Counted from the stretch's first letter, positions 31,727 to 41,141 are shown. The stretch is 64,000 nucleotides of DNA from Acinetobacter sp. XH1741 (GCF_041021895.1 NZ_CP157428.1:124001-188000), one strand, 5' to 3'. Notes: generated from the letters alone by a model not told the origin. A program made the numbers and translations.

Positions 31727-32299
31727 TTAAATATTTTGTTTTTCAACCCAATGAATCGATTGAACACGGAATAATTCACAAGCACCATCACCAGTATCAC
31801 CTGGAGTTAAAGATGATCGCCAAACTAAATTTTTATCTTTAATTTCGACGAGTTCCCCTTTGAGATAAACCAAATCACCGCGTTTAACTTGTTTGATTTG
31901 CTGAGCAATCTGAGGGCTCGCAGGAATGATGTGCATATTTGACACCATTTGCATTGCTTGGTCAGCAGGTACCGGAAGCTTACTCATTTTCCAGTTCAAA
32001 TAACGGTCATATTGCTTAACTGAAATCGTACGAGCAATATCTGGTTTGGCGAACAGCCCCCAACTTACGGCATAATCGATTGGAGAAAATTTAGCTTGTT
32101 CATCATTTTTATATATTTTTGAACCTAAGATTCGAAAATTACCCTGAAATGGCTGTAATACAGAAATTGACTGATCTTTTTCAATGGGTAACAAGCCATT
32201 AGCAATATTATATTCACCAGAGGTAGAGGATGTCGAAGCAAAAGCCGAGCTGATACATAAAGAGGCCAATAAGCCTATCATTACATGTTGTTTTTTCAT
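31727..32299 (-). CDS. Exported protein of unknown function
   Basis: 190 residues from ATG 32299, which has GAGGT 8 nt upstream; the in-frame start 30 bp earlier is less good. Signal peptide with cleavage near SSAFAS (about residue 22). The C-terminal third (KRGDLVYLKGELVEI, then TGDGACELFRV) looks like a small beta-barrel. I do not recognise the family. Periplasmic location expected. Confidence 0.72.
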   Translation of the reverse strand: MKKQHVMIGLLASLCISSAFASTSSTSGEYNIANGLLPIEKDQSISVLQPFQGNFRILGSKIYKNDEQAKFSPIDYAVSWGLFAKPDIARTISVKQYDRYLNWKMSKLPVPADQAMQMVSNMHIIPASPQIAQQIKQVKRGDLVYLKGELVEIKDKNLVWRSSLTPGDTGDGACELFRVQSIHWVEKQNI

Positions 32300-32435
32300 C
32301 GCTTTATACCTCAAATATTGCCAGATCAAATACAGTAGATCTCTAATTTATGGTAGCTCTAAGCGATGAAAAAAATATCGGAATTTAGTAACAATACAGA
32401 TCAATTTCGTCTATTTTTGTGCTTAATTAAATAGA

Positions 32436-32906
32436 TTATAAATCTTCAAAATCTATTCTTAAGGTTTCAAAACGAACCTTCCCTTCTCTTACCGCTTGAG
32501 CAATTGCTTGCTGACCTTTTGTTAGACGAGCACCGCCACTTTTTACATCAAGTAAAATAATCTGAATGTCATCGGCAGTCCCATCACCATCTCTAAAATC
32601 GGTATAACCATCAAAAATAACATAATCAACCGGATCGCCTAAAAACTTGGCATCACTCGGTAAATATTGAAACTCAGGTAAAATCGGGGCAAATTGTTCT
32701 GCCATTTTTCCCTTTAATACTGCACGGCTTGTATTAACACTTCGCTTTTGTGCTTGAGCAAGGGCTTGTTGATGCTCAAGCTCTAACTCAGCAATATATT
32801 GTTCATATTCAGCCTTGATTCGGCCATTACGGGTATTTGATAAAATGAGTGTAGTGATAATAATACCAATACCAGCACCAATAAGCATGGCCAGCCATAC
32901 AGACAT
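32436..32906 (-). CDS. Membrane-anchored Holliday-junction-resolvase-like protein
   Basis: 156 residues. N-terminal transmembrane helix (about 3-23), a short coiled-coil linker (30-60), then a domain of the Endonuc_Holl family (PF10107, restriction-endonuclease-like fold): VDYVIFDGYTDF and IILLDVKSGGARLTKGQQ give the Asp...Asp-x-Lys metal-site pattern. Activity as a nuclease is plausible but unproven for this family. It is divergent from the ParA-like gene. Confidence 0.82.
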   Translation of the reverse strand: MSVWLAMLIGAGIGIIITTLILSNTRNGRIKAEYEQYIAELELEHQQALAQAQKRSVNTSRAVLKGKMAEQFAPILPEFQYLPSDAKFLGDPVDYVIFDGYTDFRDGDGTADDIQIILLDVKSGGARLTKGQQAIAQAVREGKVRFETLRIDFEDL

Positions 32907-33064
32907 AAATTTTCCTTAACAAATACAAATCACAGCAACAGATGAGCAATCATATCTAAAATTACGAAGCAGCTTAAACTTTTGTCAAAGGTGGTCCTCT
33001 ACTTCACCTAAAAAGATGCTAAGGTATAAGTAAAACAAGTGTGCTGCTGAATATAACTGAATTT

Positions 33065-33709
33065 ATGAAAACGATACTTATTGCAAATCAAAAAGGCGGA
33101 TGCGGAAAAACCATGACAGCCATTACGCTGGCAACAGCTTTGGCACAAAAAGGATATAAAGTAGCATTGGCTGACTCTGATAACCAAAAATCTTCCTTAC
33201 AATGGTTAAAGCAACGTCCAGAAAATGTAGCTGCGATTCAAAGCCTCGACTGGCGTCATGAAAAATCAATTGGTGATGCGCCTAAAAATTTAGATTATTT
33301 AATTATTGATGCGCCGGGTGCTCTGTCAGGCGACCATGCTGAACAATTAGTCAGCGAAGCTCATGCCATTATTACACCGCTTCAGCCTTCATTTTTTGAT
33401 ATCGATAGTACACGTCGTTTTCTCAAGCATTTGCAAGATATTAAGCGTATTCGTAAAGGTAAAGTACAAATATTACTGCTTGCAAATCGCGTTAAACCGA
33501 ATAGTGCTAGCTCAAAAGATATTCAGCAATTCTTTGAAAAAATCGAACATGAACCTATTGCGTGGATTGCAGAGCGTAGTGCTTATGGCAGTTTAGCAAT
33601 GCAGGGTTTAAGTGTATTTGATAAACCACAAAAGAACTTTGTTGCAATTCAAACTCAGTGGCAGCCTCTTTTAAATAAACTGATTGAAGATAAATCTGAG
33701 TGGTTTTAA
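33065..33709 (+). CDS. Orphan ParA/MinD-family ATPase
   Basis: 214 residues from the ATG at 33065 ([12 protein letters not shown]); an in-frame GTG 24 bp earlier lacks support. The deviant Walker [10 protein letters not shown] has the signature lysine; Walker B is in YLIIDAPGA. No parB, minE or plasmid genes are adjacent, so it is an orphan that may place some cell component rather than DNA. It is divergent from the membrane-anchored nuclease-like gene. Confidence 0.88.
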   Translation: MKTILIANQKGGCGKTMTAITLATALAQKGYKVALADSDNQKSSLQWLKQRPENVAAIQSLDWRHEKSIGDAPKNLDYLIIDAPGALSGDHAEQLVSEAHAIITPLQPSFFDIDSTRRFLKHLQDIKRIRKGKVQILLLANRVKPNSASSKDIQQFFEKIEHEPIAWIAERSAYGSLAMQGLSVFDKPQKNFVAIQTQWQPLLNKLIEDKSEWF

Positions 33710-33827
33710 AAACTATCTTTTTAGTTTCATTGTGCAAGATGAATAAATAAGCACGGCTGCTTAAAATTTGCCTCAAGTCATTTTTCAGTTAATATGACTT
33801 TATTCGATTTAAAAAATTAGAGACATT

Positions 33828-34946
33828 TTGTTCGTGCATCAATACGCCCCTACTTTACAGCGCGTTTTATTATTTGGATTATTTTTCATCCTGATATTTT
33901 TAGGATTTAACATTCTAAAGTACTTTATTGTACCTGTAGTTTGGGCTGCCATCATTGCCTATATGACTTGGCCTATTTATTTAAGAATACAGCGTTTTTT
34001 TGGTGAAAACCGTAATAATTTAAATGCCACAGTCATGATTAGCTTAGTCATCTTAGTGGTTGGTATTCCACTTATATGTGCTATTTTTATTTTGCAACAT
34101 GAAGGCCGTAACCTCTATCTTGATTTACAGCGGCAGGTCTTTTCTGGTCATTTAAGCGTTCCTGATTTCATTACAAATCTTCCTTTTATTGGCAAAGAAA
34201 TAACTCGAACACTCAATGATATAAATACTGATCCCAATAGTACGATTCAGAGTATTGCCGCTTGGTTTCAAAGCAATTTAAGTTATGGACGTGTATTACT
34301 CAATGAAATTAGTAAAAATATAGTCAAACTTGGATTTGCAATTTTAACGCTTTTCTTCTTTTATCGTGACGGCCACACCATCTTGACCCAAGTAAGTAAA
34401 GCTTTAGAAATGGTGATCGGCCTACGTATTCATCATTATCTTGATACGATTTCAGAAACTACGCGTGCCGTTGTTTATGGTGTGGGTTTAACTGCAATTG
34501 CTCAAGCAGTACTTGCTGGATTAAGTTATTTCGTCGCAGGTGTACCCAATCCAATGGTACTCACCATTGCAACATTCTTATTAGCACTCATTCCTTTTGG
34601 TACCCCTGTTTCCTATTTAGGCGTTGGCCTATGGTTGTTCTCTCAGGGACAAACTATGGAAGCGATTGGAGTTATTGCATGGGGTGTTCTGATTGTAAGT
34701 AGTGCAGACAATGTGATTCGCCCTCTTGTTATCTCTGGTGCGACCCAAATTCCGTTTTTAGTCATTATGTTCGGCGTACTCGGTGGTATTGCGAGTTTTG
34801 GTTTAGTAGGCTTGTTTATTGGACCAGTTATTTTAGCTGTTTTATTAGCGATTTGGCGTGAATGGCTTCATGAAACAATTGACCCTGAACCACTGCCAAA
34901 AACAACCATGATTTATGATTCTGACGATGATTTACCTCCGCCTTAA
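33828..34946 (+). CDS. AI-2E family permease-like membrane protein
   Basis: Up to 372 residues with about eight transmembrane helices, including the hallmark late segment around FGLVGLFIGPVILAVLLAIWREW. The family includes E. coli TqsA/YdiK/PerM; some members are ion antiporters, so AI-2 export cannot be assumed. Start is TTG at 33828 or GTG at 33834; AGAGA lies 4 or 10 nt upstream, so both are possible. Confidence 0.88.
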   Translation: MFVHQYAPTLQRVLLFGLFFILIFLGFNILKYFIVPVVWAAIIAYMTWPIYLRIQRFFGENRNNLNATVMISLVILVVGIPLICAIFILQHEGRNLYLDLQRQVFSGHLSVPDFITNLPFIGKEITRTLNDINTDPNSTIQSIAAWFQSNLSYGRVLLNEISKNIVKLGFAILTLFFFYRDGHTILTQVSKALEMVIGLRIHHYLDTISETTRAVVYGVGLTAIAQAVLAGLSYFVAGVPNPMVLTIATFLLALIPFGTPVSYLGVGLWLFSQGQTMEAIGVIAWGVLIVSSADNVIRPLVISGATQIPFLVIMFGVLGGIASFGLVGLFIGPVILAVLLAIWREWLHETIDPEPLPKTTMIYDSDDDLPPP

Positions 34947-35068
34947 AACTAAACTAATGATTTAAAAATGTTTCAGGATACAAAGTGACTATTTAAATTA
35001 ACTTGTAGGGCTAACGTACCTTTGCTTGAATGAGAAAATCAGATTTATATTTATAAGGACAATTAATA

Positions 35069-35644
35069 ATGACAGCATTTAATAAAATTAGTGCAGTATG
35101 CGCACTTACAGCTTTTTTAACAGTTGGTTGTAGCACGGTAAGCAAAACAGTATCTGACACGACTCATGCATTAACCACCATGCATACCAAAAAAGTAGTC
35201 GATGTAAATGAAGTAACAGCCAATGGTATTGGTAAAAAAATTGGTACGATTAGCTTTCAAGACAGTGATAAAGGCTTAATCATTACCCCTGCTTTGGCGG
35301 ATTTACCAAGTGGTACTCGAGGTTTTCACATCCATGAAAATGCATCTTGTGCTCCTGGTGTTAAAGATGGAAAACCTGGTGCTGCTTTAGCTGCAGGTAG
35401 CCACTACAACCCTAACCAAGCACCACACCATGGTACTCCGACCACAGGTCACTTAGGCGACTTACCTGTTTTAGTAGTTGATAACACAGGTGTTGCGACA
35501 ACTGCTGTCATCGCTCCACGTCTAAAACTTGCTGATATAAAAGGTCATGCCATCATGATCCACGCTGGTGGTGATAATTATTCAGACTCTCCTCAACCAT
35601 TAGGTGGTGGCGGAGCACGAATCGCATGTGGTGTCATTCAGTAA
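35069..35644 (+). CDS. sodC: Cu/Zn superoxide dismutase, lipoprotein form
   Basis: 191 residues; signal with lipobox TVGC (Cys21) suggests membrane tethering on the periplasmic side. All metal ligands are visible: GFHIHENASC, GSHYNPNQAPHHG, GHLGDLP and MIHAGGDNYSD. The Cys pair (ASC and IACGVI) forms the usual disulfide. It removes superoxide of external or host origin. A hairpin follows the stop. Confidence 0.95.
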   Translation: MTAFNKISAVCALTAFLTVGCSTVSKTVSDTTHALTTMHTKKVVDVNEVTANGIGKKIGTISFQDSDKGLIITPALADLPSGTRGFHIHENASCAPGVKDGKPGAALAAGSHYNPNQAPHHGTPTTGHLGDLPVLVVDNTGVATTAVIAPRLKLADIKGHAIMIHAGGDNYSDSPQPLGGGGARIACGVIQ

Positions 35645-35660
35645 TTTATTATTGTTTTAA

Positions 35661-35690
35661 ATTGTGGGTATCTAAAAAGATATCCACAAT
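35661..35690 (+). terminator. Hairpin after sodC
   Basis: A 13-bp stem with one G-T pair (35661-35673 with 35678-35690) and an AAAA loop lies 16 bp after the stop; the following T content is modest. The right arm also resembles a DnaA box with one mismatch. Confidence 0.6.
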
Positions 35691-35838
35691 TTAGCTATTT
35701 TATTGAACACTTTAATTGATTTAACCATTATAAAATCTTAAAAAATTAACTGACTTTCTTAGATAAAACGCATAATATTTTTCACGTAATAAAAATTTAA
35801 ATATTCCTTTGTCACGTACCCTCTTCTAGAAAAAAGCC

Positions 35839-37989
35839 GTGAATTATCTAATCCAAACATTTAATCGTTTTAAATCGAATTCAATTTTAATTTACTGTCT
35901 GCAAATTTTAATTGTACTCACAGGCACAACCTTAGGCTTCCGCTGGTTAGGCCATAATGAGCTTATTGTCCCTGTGACTTTAGGTGCAATTGCTGCTGCA
36001 CTCACCGATTTTGATGATCGCTTAAGTCTTCGTTTACGTAACCTGCTGTATGTTTGCCTACTCTTTTTTACTGTCAGCACTATTCTTGGATTTTTAGCAC
36101 CTTATAAAATTTTATTTATTTTATATCTATCAATTTCAAGTGCTTGTTTTATTTTATTAGGTGCTTTAGGTCAGCGCTACGCTACTATTTCTTTTGGTAC
36201 AATTTTACTTTCGATCTACAGCATGTTTGGTTTAGGAGAATATGCCCATTGGTACCAACAACCGATTTATTTTGTATATGGTGCACTATGGTACGGATTA
36301 ACTTCTATTTTATTTTTCATTCTCAAACCTACACTTCCTTTACAAGATAAACTTTCACAAATTTTTGAAGAAATCTCGGCTTTACTTCAGGCTAAAGCAC
36401 GTCTGTTCGATCCAGACAACAAAGAAAATGTAGAGCAGCTTTTATTTGAGTTATCGCTACAAAATACACAAGTTGCGCAAAGTCTTAATCAAATCCGTAG
36501 TTCCCTGCTGACCCGACTTAAAGCCTCACGTGTCAGTAATAAAAGTATTTACTGGCTAAACCTGTATTTCTTTGCACGAGATATACATGAGCAGGCAACG
36601 TCTAATTATTTACATTACGAACAGATTCAGCAGAATTTTAGCCGCAGTGATCTCATTTTTCGTTTTCAAAAAAATCTGCGCTTACAAGCCCAAGCTTGCC
36701 AAGATTTAGCCCAATGTATTTTGCATAATCAACAATATCAGTCTTCCGAGCAAGGACAGCTTGTCTTAAACCATTTAGAAAGTTCTTTAAAAGACTGGAT
36801 AAAACAGCATCCACAAAATTTTGAAGTTAAAAATTTAAAGCTGATTTTTAATAATTTAAAAGGAATGCATGAACAGTTTGAACAACTTCAATATGCTCAA
36901 CCATTTGGTGAAACGCTTAATCAGAACAAGCAAGAACATCTCAACTTACTTGATGATGATATTCAAGGATTTTCAGACCTTGTCTTAAAAATTCGGCAGC
37001 AGCTCACCCCTCAATCGGCTTTATTTAGACATGCAATACGAATTGCATTCGTGTTTGCTGCAGGTTACGTCATTTCATTATTACCTTTTGCTCAGCATGG
37101 CTACTGGATTTTGCTCACCAGTTTATTTGTTTGCCAAATTACTTATTTTGCAACCAAAAGCCGTTTAAAACTCAGAACAATTGGAACCTTACTTGGTGTT
37201 TTATTAGGGATTCCTATTTTATATTTTGTTCCAAGTATTGATGGCCAACTCATTCTTACCATTATTTGTGGTGTGAGCTTTTTTTACTTACGCCAGAAGA
37301 AATATGCCTTGGCAACGCTCATGGCAACCCTTATGGTATTGCTTATTTTCAATTTAAAAGGTGCCGGCTACAGCATTATTTTACCCCGCCTCATCGACAC
37401 ATTATTAGGCTGCTTTATTGCTTGGCTTGCCGTTAACTTTATATGGCCGGACTGGAACTTTCGAAACATTCCAAACAATATTAAAAAGAGTAGCCAAGCC
37501 ACACTGGATTATTTCAATGTGATTGTTGAGCAATACCAGCATGGTAAAAACCAAGACATTGAATATCGTAGAATTCGCCGCGCTGCACATAATGCACAGA
37601 TTGAGCTATCTAATATGATTTCAAGCTTAAGTGCTGAGCCCAATCCAAAACCAGAGCTGATTCATTATGCTTTTCGTTATCTAGTTTATAGCCATAGCCA
37701 GTTGAGTTATGTTGCAGCCTTAGGTAGCCAAAGACAAAAAATTGAGGATCATCAGGTATTACAGCTTTTACTAGATTGTCAGCACATTCTTAATCAAAAT
37801 TTGTTTGAACAAGCTCCCGTTGACTTTAACTTTCTTGAGCAAACTTTAAAACAAATTCAACGCCTAACAACTCATGAGCAACTCTCGGAAAGTTATTCCC
37901 TCGTCTTAAAACAAATGAGTTTATTATTAGAAACCTTGCCTGAATTACTCAACCTTAAAGGCAAACTTTTAGAACAAGAGATTAAGTAA
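35839..37989 (+). CDS. FUSC/YccS-like inner-membrane protein
   Basis: 716 residues, GTG start. Two blocks of about five to six transmembrane helices (about 15-165 and 395-545), each followed by a helical cytosolic part, as in YccS and aromatic-acid exporter AaeB. Motifs such as VPVTLGAIAAALTD and QHGYWILLTSLFVCQ are typical. Probably an efflux protein of unknown substrate. It ends at a strong terminator shared with craA. Confidence 0.88.
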   Translation: MNYLIQTFNRFKSNSILIYCLQILIVLTGTTLGFRWLGHNELIVPVTLGAIAAALTDFDDRLSLRLRNLLYVCLLFFTVSTILGFLAPYKILFILYLSISSACFILLGALGQRYATISFGTILLSIYSMFGLGEYAHWYQQPIYFVYGALWYGLTSILFFILKPTLPLQDKLSQIFEEISALLQAKARLFDPDNKENVEQLLFELSLQNTQVAQSLNQIRSSLLTRLKASRVSNKSIYWLNLYFFARDIHEQATSNYLHYEQIQQNFSRSDLIFRFQKNLRLQAQACQDLAQCILHNQQYQSSEQGQLVLNHLESSLKDWIKQHPQNFEVKNLKLIFNNLKGMHEQFEQLQYAQPFGETLNQNKQEHLNLLDDDIQGFSDLVLKIRQQLTPQSALFRHAIRIAFVFAAGYVISLLPFAQHGYWILLTSLFVCQITYFATKSRLKLRTIGTLLGVLLGIPILYFVPSIDGQLILTIICGVSFFYLRQKKYALATLMATLMVLLIFNLKGAGYSIILPRLIDTLLGCFIAWLAVNFIWPDWNFRNIPNNIKKSSQATLDYFNVIVEQYQHGKNQDIEYRRIRRAAHNAQIELSNMISSLSAEPNPKPELIHYAFRYLVYSHSQLSYVAALGSQRQKIEDHQVLQLLLDCQHILNQNLFEQAPVDFNFLEQTLKQIQRLTTHEQLSESYSLVLKQMSLLLETLPELLNLKGKLLEQEIK

Positions 37990-37994
37990 AATAG

Positions 37995-38028
37995 AAAATA
38001 CCGGAATATAAATTCCGGTATTTTTTTT
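37995..38028. terminator. Bidirectional terminator between the FUSC gene and craA
   Basis: A perfect 13-bp stem (37995-38007 with 38012-38024), ATAA loop, then T residues to 38028. The craA stop codon overlaps the T tract. Confidence 0.9.
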
Positions 38029-39256
38029 AATGTAAGTCTTGAGCAACTCTTTCCTGCATTTCCCGTTTTAAAGCTAAACGTGGTTGAGTAAACCATAGCG
38101 CAATAAAAGCAAAAGCAGATAAGACGAAAGCCCATAAATGAAATTGAGTATAGAGATAACGCACCAGCTCAATCATTGCAAAAAAGCTCGTCATCAATAA
38201 CATTGAAACAGCCGCAGCCACAGTTCCTTTTGACACTTCAGATGACATGAGTGCAAAGCGGTACAAGACTGAGAAACTAATTCCTTCCCCAAAGCAAATG
38301 AGCGTCATACCAGTGAGCAAGCAAGGAATTAAATAGGTCTGCCATACAACACCTAATATTAAAATGAGTGTACCAGTGAGCATAATAGGTAAACCGATTA
38401 GCACTGTTTTACCTAAAGCCAAACGGTCAATAATTTTAATTAAAACAATGTTACCTACGATCAAACCTAGAAATACTGGAAACTGTGCTAAACCATATTG
38501 CACACTCGTGAGCTTGAGTTCATCTACCAAAATAATTGGCGATAATGCAATCCAGAGCATCAGCGGCATACCGACAAGCGGTAAGGCTAGCGTTAAACCA
38601 AGAAATTGCCGATTGCTAAATACCTTTTTAAAGTCATCAAAAAGATAGCTAAAAGGTTGTTTGGTTACACTTACCTTCTGACCAGGCATTTGTTTCTTTA
38701 AACCCACCCAACTCAGCAGTGCAAGCAGCGCAATTGCTACAAAGCCCCAATGCCAAGAAACATAGTCAATAAGAAACGCACCCAATACTGGTCCAAGTAA
38801 AGGAGCGAGCAAGGAAATATTCGCCATGAGTGCCATGACTTTAATGGCATCACGCTCCGCAAAATTTTCTTGAATCGCTGCATATCCCACTGCTGAAATT
38901 ACGCTTAAACCAATACCTTGTAAAAATCGTAATGTTAGAAAGTGTTCAATATTTCGCGTTAATAAAATTAAAAAACAGCATAAGGCAAAAAATAAGACAC
39001 CAGCCAAAAGTACTTTTTTACGACCTAAACGATCTGATAAAGGCCCAAGTAACCATGCAACAGATGCACCACCTAATAAATAAAATGACATTGAAGATGG
39101 TGCCCAAGTTGCACTTACACCAAAATCTTCAGTAATCGCCAACATCGCTGGCTGAATCAGGTCATTACCAATATAAACCGCAAATTCAAATAGCACTAAA
39201 GCTAAAGGAAACATCAACGTTGTACGGTTCAACGCTGTCGTTTGAATATTTTTCAT
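38027..39256 (-). CDS. craA: MFS phenicol/multidrug efflux pump CraA
   Basis: 409 residues from MKNIQTTALNR (start 39256), which matches my memory of A. baumannii CraA almost throughout. Twelve-helix MdfA-type drug/proton antiporter; the membrane acidic residues Glu24 and Asp32 (FEFAVYIGND) correspond to MdfA Glu26 and Asp34. Motif A GPLSDRLGRKK follows helix 2. Gives intrinsic chloramphenicol resistance in A. baumannii. A spaced inverted repeat lies 42 bp upstream of the start. Confidence 0.95.
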   Translation of the reverse strand: MKNIQTTALNRTTLMFPLALVLFEFAVYIGNDLIQPAMLAITEDFGVSATWAPSSMSFYLLGGASVAWLLGPLSDRLGRKKVLLAGVLFFALCCFLILLTRNIEHFLTLRFLQGIGLSVISAVGYAAIQENFAERDAIKVMALMANISLLAPLLGPVLGAFLIDYVSWHWGFVAIALLALLSWVGLKKQMPGQKVSVTKQPFSYLFDDFKKVFSNRQFLGLTLALPLVGMPLMLWIALSPIILVDELKLTSVQYGLAQFPVFLGLIVGNIVLIKIIDRLALGKTVLIGLPIMLTGTLILILGVVWQTYLIPCLLTGMTLICFGEGISFSVLYRFALMSSEVSKGTVAAAVSMLLMTSFFAMIELVRYLYTQFHLWAFVLSAFAFIALWFTQPRLALKREMQERVAQDLH

Positions 39257-39297
39257 GAGTTTGTACACTTCAAAATAGCAGCCAAAATGTCTCAGTA

Positions 39298-39324
39298 ACT
39301 ACATATTGAAATAAATAATGTAGT
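39298..39324. promoter_or_regulatory. Candidate craA operator
   Basis: Inverted repeat ACTACAT-N13-ATGTAGT, half-site centres 20 bp apart (two helical turns), 42 bp upstream of the craA start. It suits a dimeric regulator of the TetR, MarR or LysR kinds. No regulator gene is adjacent. Confidence 0.45.
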
Positions 39325-39579
39325 CATGACGATGACAGTAAGGTCAGTCAATCTTTAGTTAAGTTGTTATATGCCGTGAGAGTGCATGTTTTGAATGTGA
39401 AACACCGTATTCACAAGGTGTCTAAGACAAGAAAAAACGTATGACGTGAGATTCGGTAATTTTTACCATTTGGCCTAATTGCCGCGTGACACAATATCAC
39501 TTTTTAAATTGATCAGCAATCGGGCAATTCTTTCGATTTTAAATTCTATATTTTGGTTATTACCATCTCATTTTTAAGT

Positions 39580-39605
39580 TGTGGATAACCTTAAAGTTAT
39601 CCACA
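39580..39605. promoter_or_regulatory. Inverted pair of perfect DnaA boxes
   Basis: TGTGGATAA (39580-39588) and TTATCCACA (39597-39605) are both exact matches to the E. coli R1-type DnaA consensus and form a 10-bp palindrome with a 6-bp spacer. No T tract follows on either strand, so a terminator role is unlikely. Confidence 0.6.
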
Positions 39606-39625
39606 TATCCCGTAAACATTTGGCC

Positions 39626-39991
39626 TTAAGGACAAGGATTGACTTGAAAATCCGCTGTTTCCTGCCCTTTTGTACATTGATAACTTTGTTTTTTATTAAC
39701 GATTTTCCAAACGGTTTGATCTCGTTTTAATAAATATTCAGTACGTGTTTTTGATATAGCATCTTCACTAGGCATGGTCTGTAAAATGGTTACTTGTGCA
39801 TTAGAAGCGTTATCTAAAGCATTCATTTGCTGAGAAATACTTAAGTTACTTGCATTATTTAAAAGATTGGGTTGATCCAACAAAACAGCTTGTATCGGAC
39901 TATTGGCTTGAGGGGGCGGTGGATTCACATGAGGTGTACACGCACTCAGAAACAATACATTCAACACCATGAGTAAACCAATTTTTTTCAT
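39626..39991 (-). CDS. Small lipoprotein, paralog of the 41175 product
   Basis: 121 residues from ATG 39991, with GGAG 7 nt upstream. Lipobox LSAC (Cys17), a Pro-rich linker, and a C-terminal region ending in RTEYLLKRDQTVWKIV...KQSYQC...CP with two cysteines. The protein at 41175 shares this ending (RTEYSF...KQSYQC...C), so they are likely paralogs on both sides of mdaB-ygiN. Function unknown. Confidence 0.75.
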   Translation of the reverse strand: MKKIGLLMVLNVLFLSACTPHVNPPPPQANSPIQAVLLDQPNLLNNASNLSISQQMNALDNASNAQVTILQTMPSEDAISKTRTEYLLKRDQTVWKIVNKKQSYQCTKGQETADFQVNPCP

Positions 39992-40070
39992 ACTCAACTC
40001 CACCACACTTCACCTTGATGCTAAAGGCTTCACACAATTTTTTCCGTTCAACTTTGTAAAGTGCTTATCT

Positions 40071-40099
40071 TTGAAATGCTAGAGCATAGAGTGTTTAAC
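40071..40099 (+). promoter_or_regulatory. Candidate mdaB promoter with palindrome in the spacer
   Basis: TTGAAA (40071-40076) and TTTAAC (40094-40099) are separated by 17 bp; a 12-bp palindrome ATGCTAGAGCAT (40076-40087) sits inside the spacer, where a repressor would block polymerase. The implied leader is about 110 nt long, which weakens the case. Confidence 0.35.
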
Positions 40100-40213
40100 T
40101 TAGTATTAGTGATTTTTAATCAATAATATTTTCCAAATTACTGCATTTTTCTATAAGAGTAAGTTCTCTAAAGTACCCAGCAAGTTTAGGAATTTAATTA
40201 GAGTAACTCCCCC

Positions 40214-40801
40214 ATGAGTAATATTTTAGTCATTAATGGCGCCAAACAGTTTGCACACTCAAACGGTGAACTAAATGACACACTCACCACATTGGCAACT
40301 GACCATCTCAGTAATTTAGGTCATCAGGTACAGGTCACTCGTGCAGATAGCGATTACGATGCAGAAACCGAAGTAGAAAAGTTCTTATGGGCCGATGTGG
40401 TAATTTACCAAATGCCAGGTTGGTGGATGGGTGCACCGTGGACAGTCAAAAAATATATTGATGATGTATTTACGGCAGGTCACGGCTCATTATATGCAAA
40501 CGATGGCCGTAGCCGCTCTGATGCTTCAAAAAAATATGGCTCAGGTGGCCTAATTCACGACAAAAAATATATGCTTTCTCTTACATGGAATGCGCCGATA
40601 GAAGCATTTGAGGATGGAGATCAGTTCTTTCACGGCGTGGGTGTAGATGGTGTTTATTTACCATTTCATAAAGCAAATCAGTTTTTGGGTATGAACACGC
40701 TGCCAACGTTTATTGTAAACGACGTGATTAAAATGCCTGACGTTGATAGTTATGTTGAAGAATATAAAGCACACTTAAACACCGTATTTACAGCAGTTTA
40801 A
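40214..40801 (+). CDS. mdaB: NAD(P)H:quinone oxidoreductase MdaB
   Basis: 195 residues, flavodoxin-like fold with FAD. YQMPGWWMGAPWTVKKYID is the signature of MdaB (modulator of drug activity B); it reduces quinones by two electrons and so avoids semiquinone radicals. Cytosolic. Its stop is 13 bp before ygiN, the same pairing as in E. coli. Confidence 0.93.
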   Translation: MSNILVINGAKQFAHSNGELNDTLTTLATDHLSNLGHQVQVTRADSDYDAETEVEKFLWADVVIYQMPGWWMGAPWTVKKYIDDVFTAGHGSLYANDGRSRSDASKKYGSGGLIHDKKYMLSLTWNAPIEAFEDGDQFFHGVGVDGVYLPFHKANQFLGMNTLPTFIVNDVIKMPDVDSYVEEYKAHLNTVFTAV

Positions 40802-40814
40802 TAAGGAGAGAATC

Positions 40815-41129
40815 ATGCTTACCATTATTGCGGAAATTCGTACTCGATCAGGCGGACAGCACCGCCAAAACGTACTGAATGCATTTCAAAAAATCATTCC
40901 AACTGTTTTAGCAGAAGAAGGTTGCCATGGTTATGAACCTTTAATTGATCACAAATCAAATGCAAGCTTCCAGACTCAAGAGCCAGATACCATTGTCATG
41001 CTAGAAAAATGGGAAAGTGTTGCTCACCTTGAAGCCCATTTAGCGACACCTCATATGCAAGCGCATCATGCAGCTGTTAAAGACGATGTAATTGATGTCA
41101 AAATTAAAATTTTAGAAAGTGGCATATAA
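40815..41129 (+). CDS. ygiN: YgiN-type quinol monooxygenase
   Basis: 104 residues of the ABM/dimeric alpha+beta-barrel fold. E. coli YgiN works with MdaB in a quinone redox cycle. Seen features: LTIIAEIRTRSGGQHRQNVL, EEGCHGYEPLID and MLEKWESVAHLEAHLATPHM. An AAGGAG ribosome site precedes the ATG. The pair likely protects from quinone stress. Confidence 0.92.
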   Translation: MLTIIAEIRTRSGGQHRQNVLNAFQKIIPTVLAEEGCHGYEPLIDHKSNASFQTQEPDTIVMLEKWESVAHLEAHLATPHMQAHHAAVKDDVIDVKIKILESGI

Positions 41130-41141
41130 TTTAGTGCATAA

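Larger units (their letters stand above)
39257..39625. other. craA upstream region
   Basis: 369 bp between craA and the lipoprotein gene stop. It holds a 7+7 inverted repeat near craA and a pair of perfect DnaA boxes at the far end, each listed separately. No coding frame is supported. Confidence 0.6.

Noticed and set aside
33065..33709. Plasmid or integrated-element partition locus
   Set aside because: There is no parB, parS array, replication, integrase or conjugation gene nearby; the gene is an orphan in ordinary chromosome.
39580..39605. Intrinsic terminator reading of the DnaA-box palindrome
   Set aside because: Neither strand has a T run after the hairpin.
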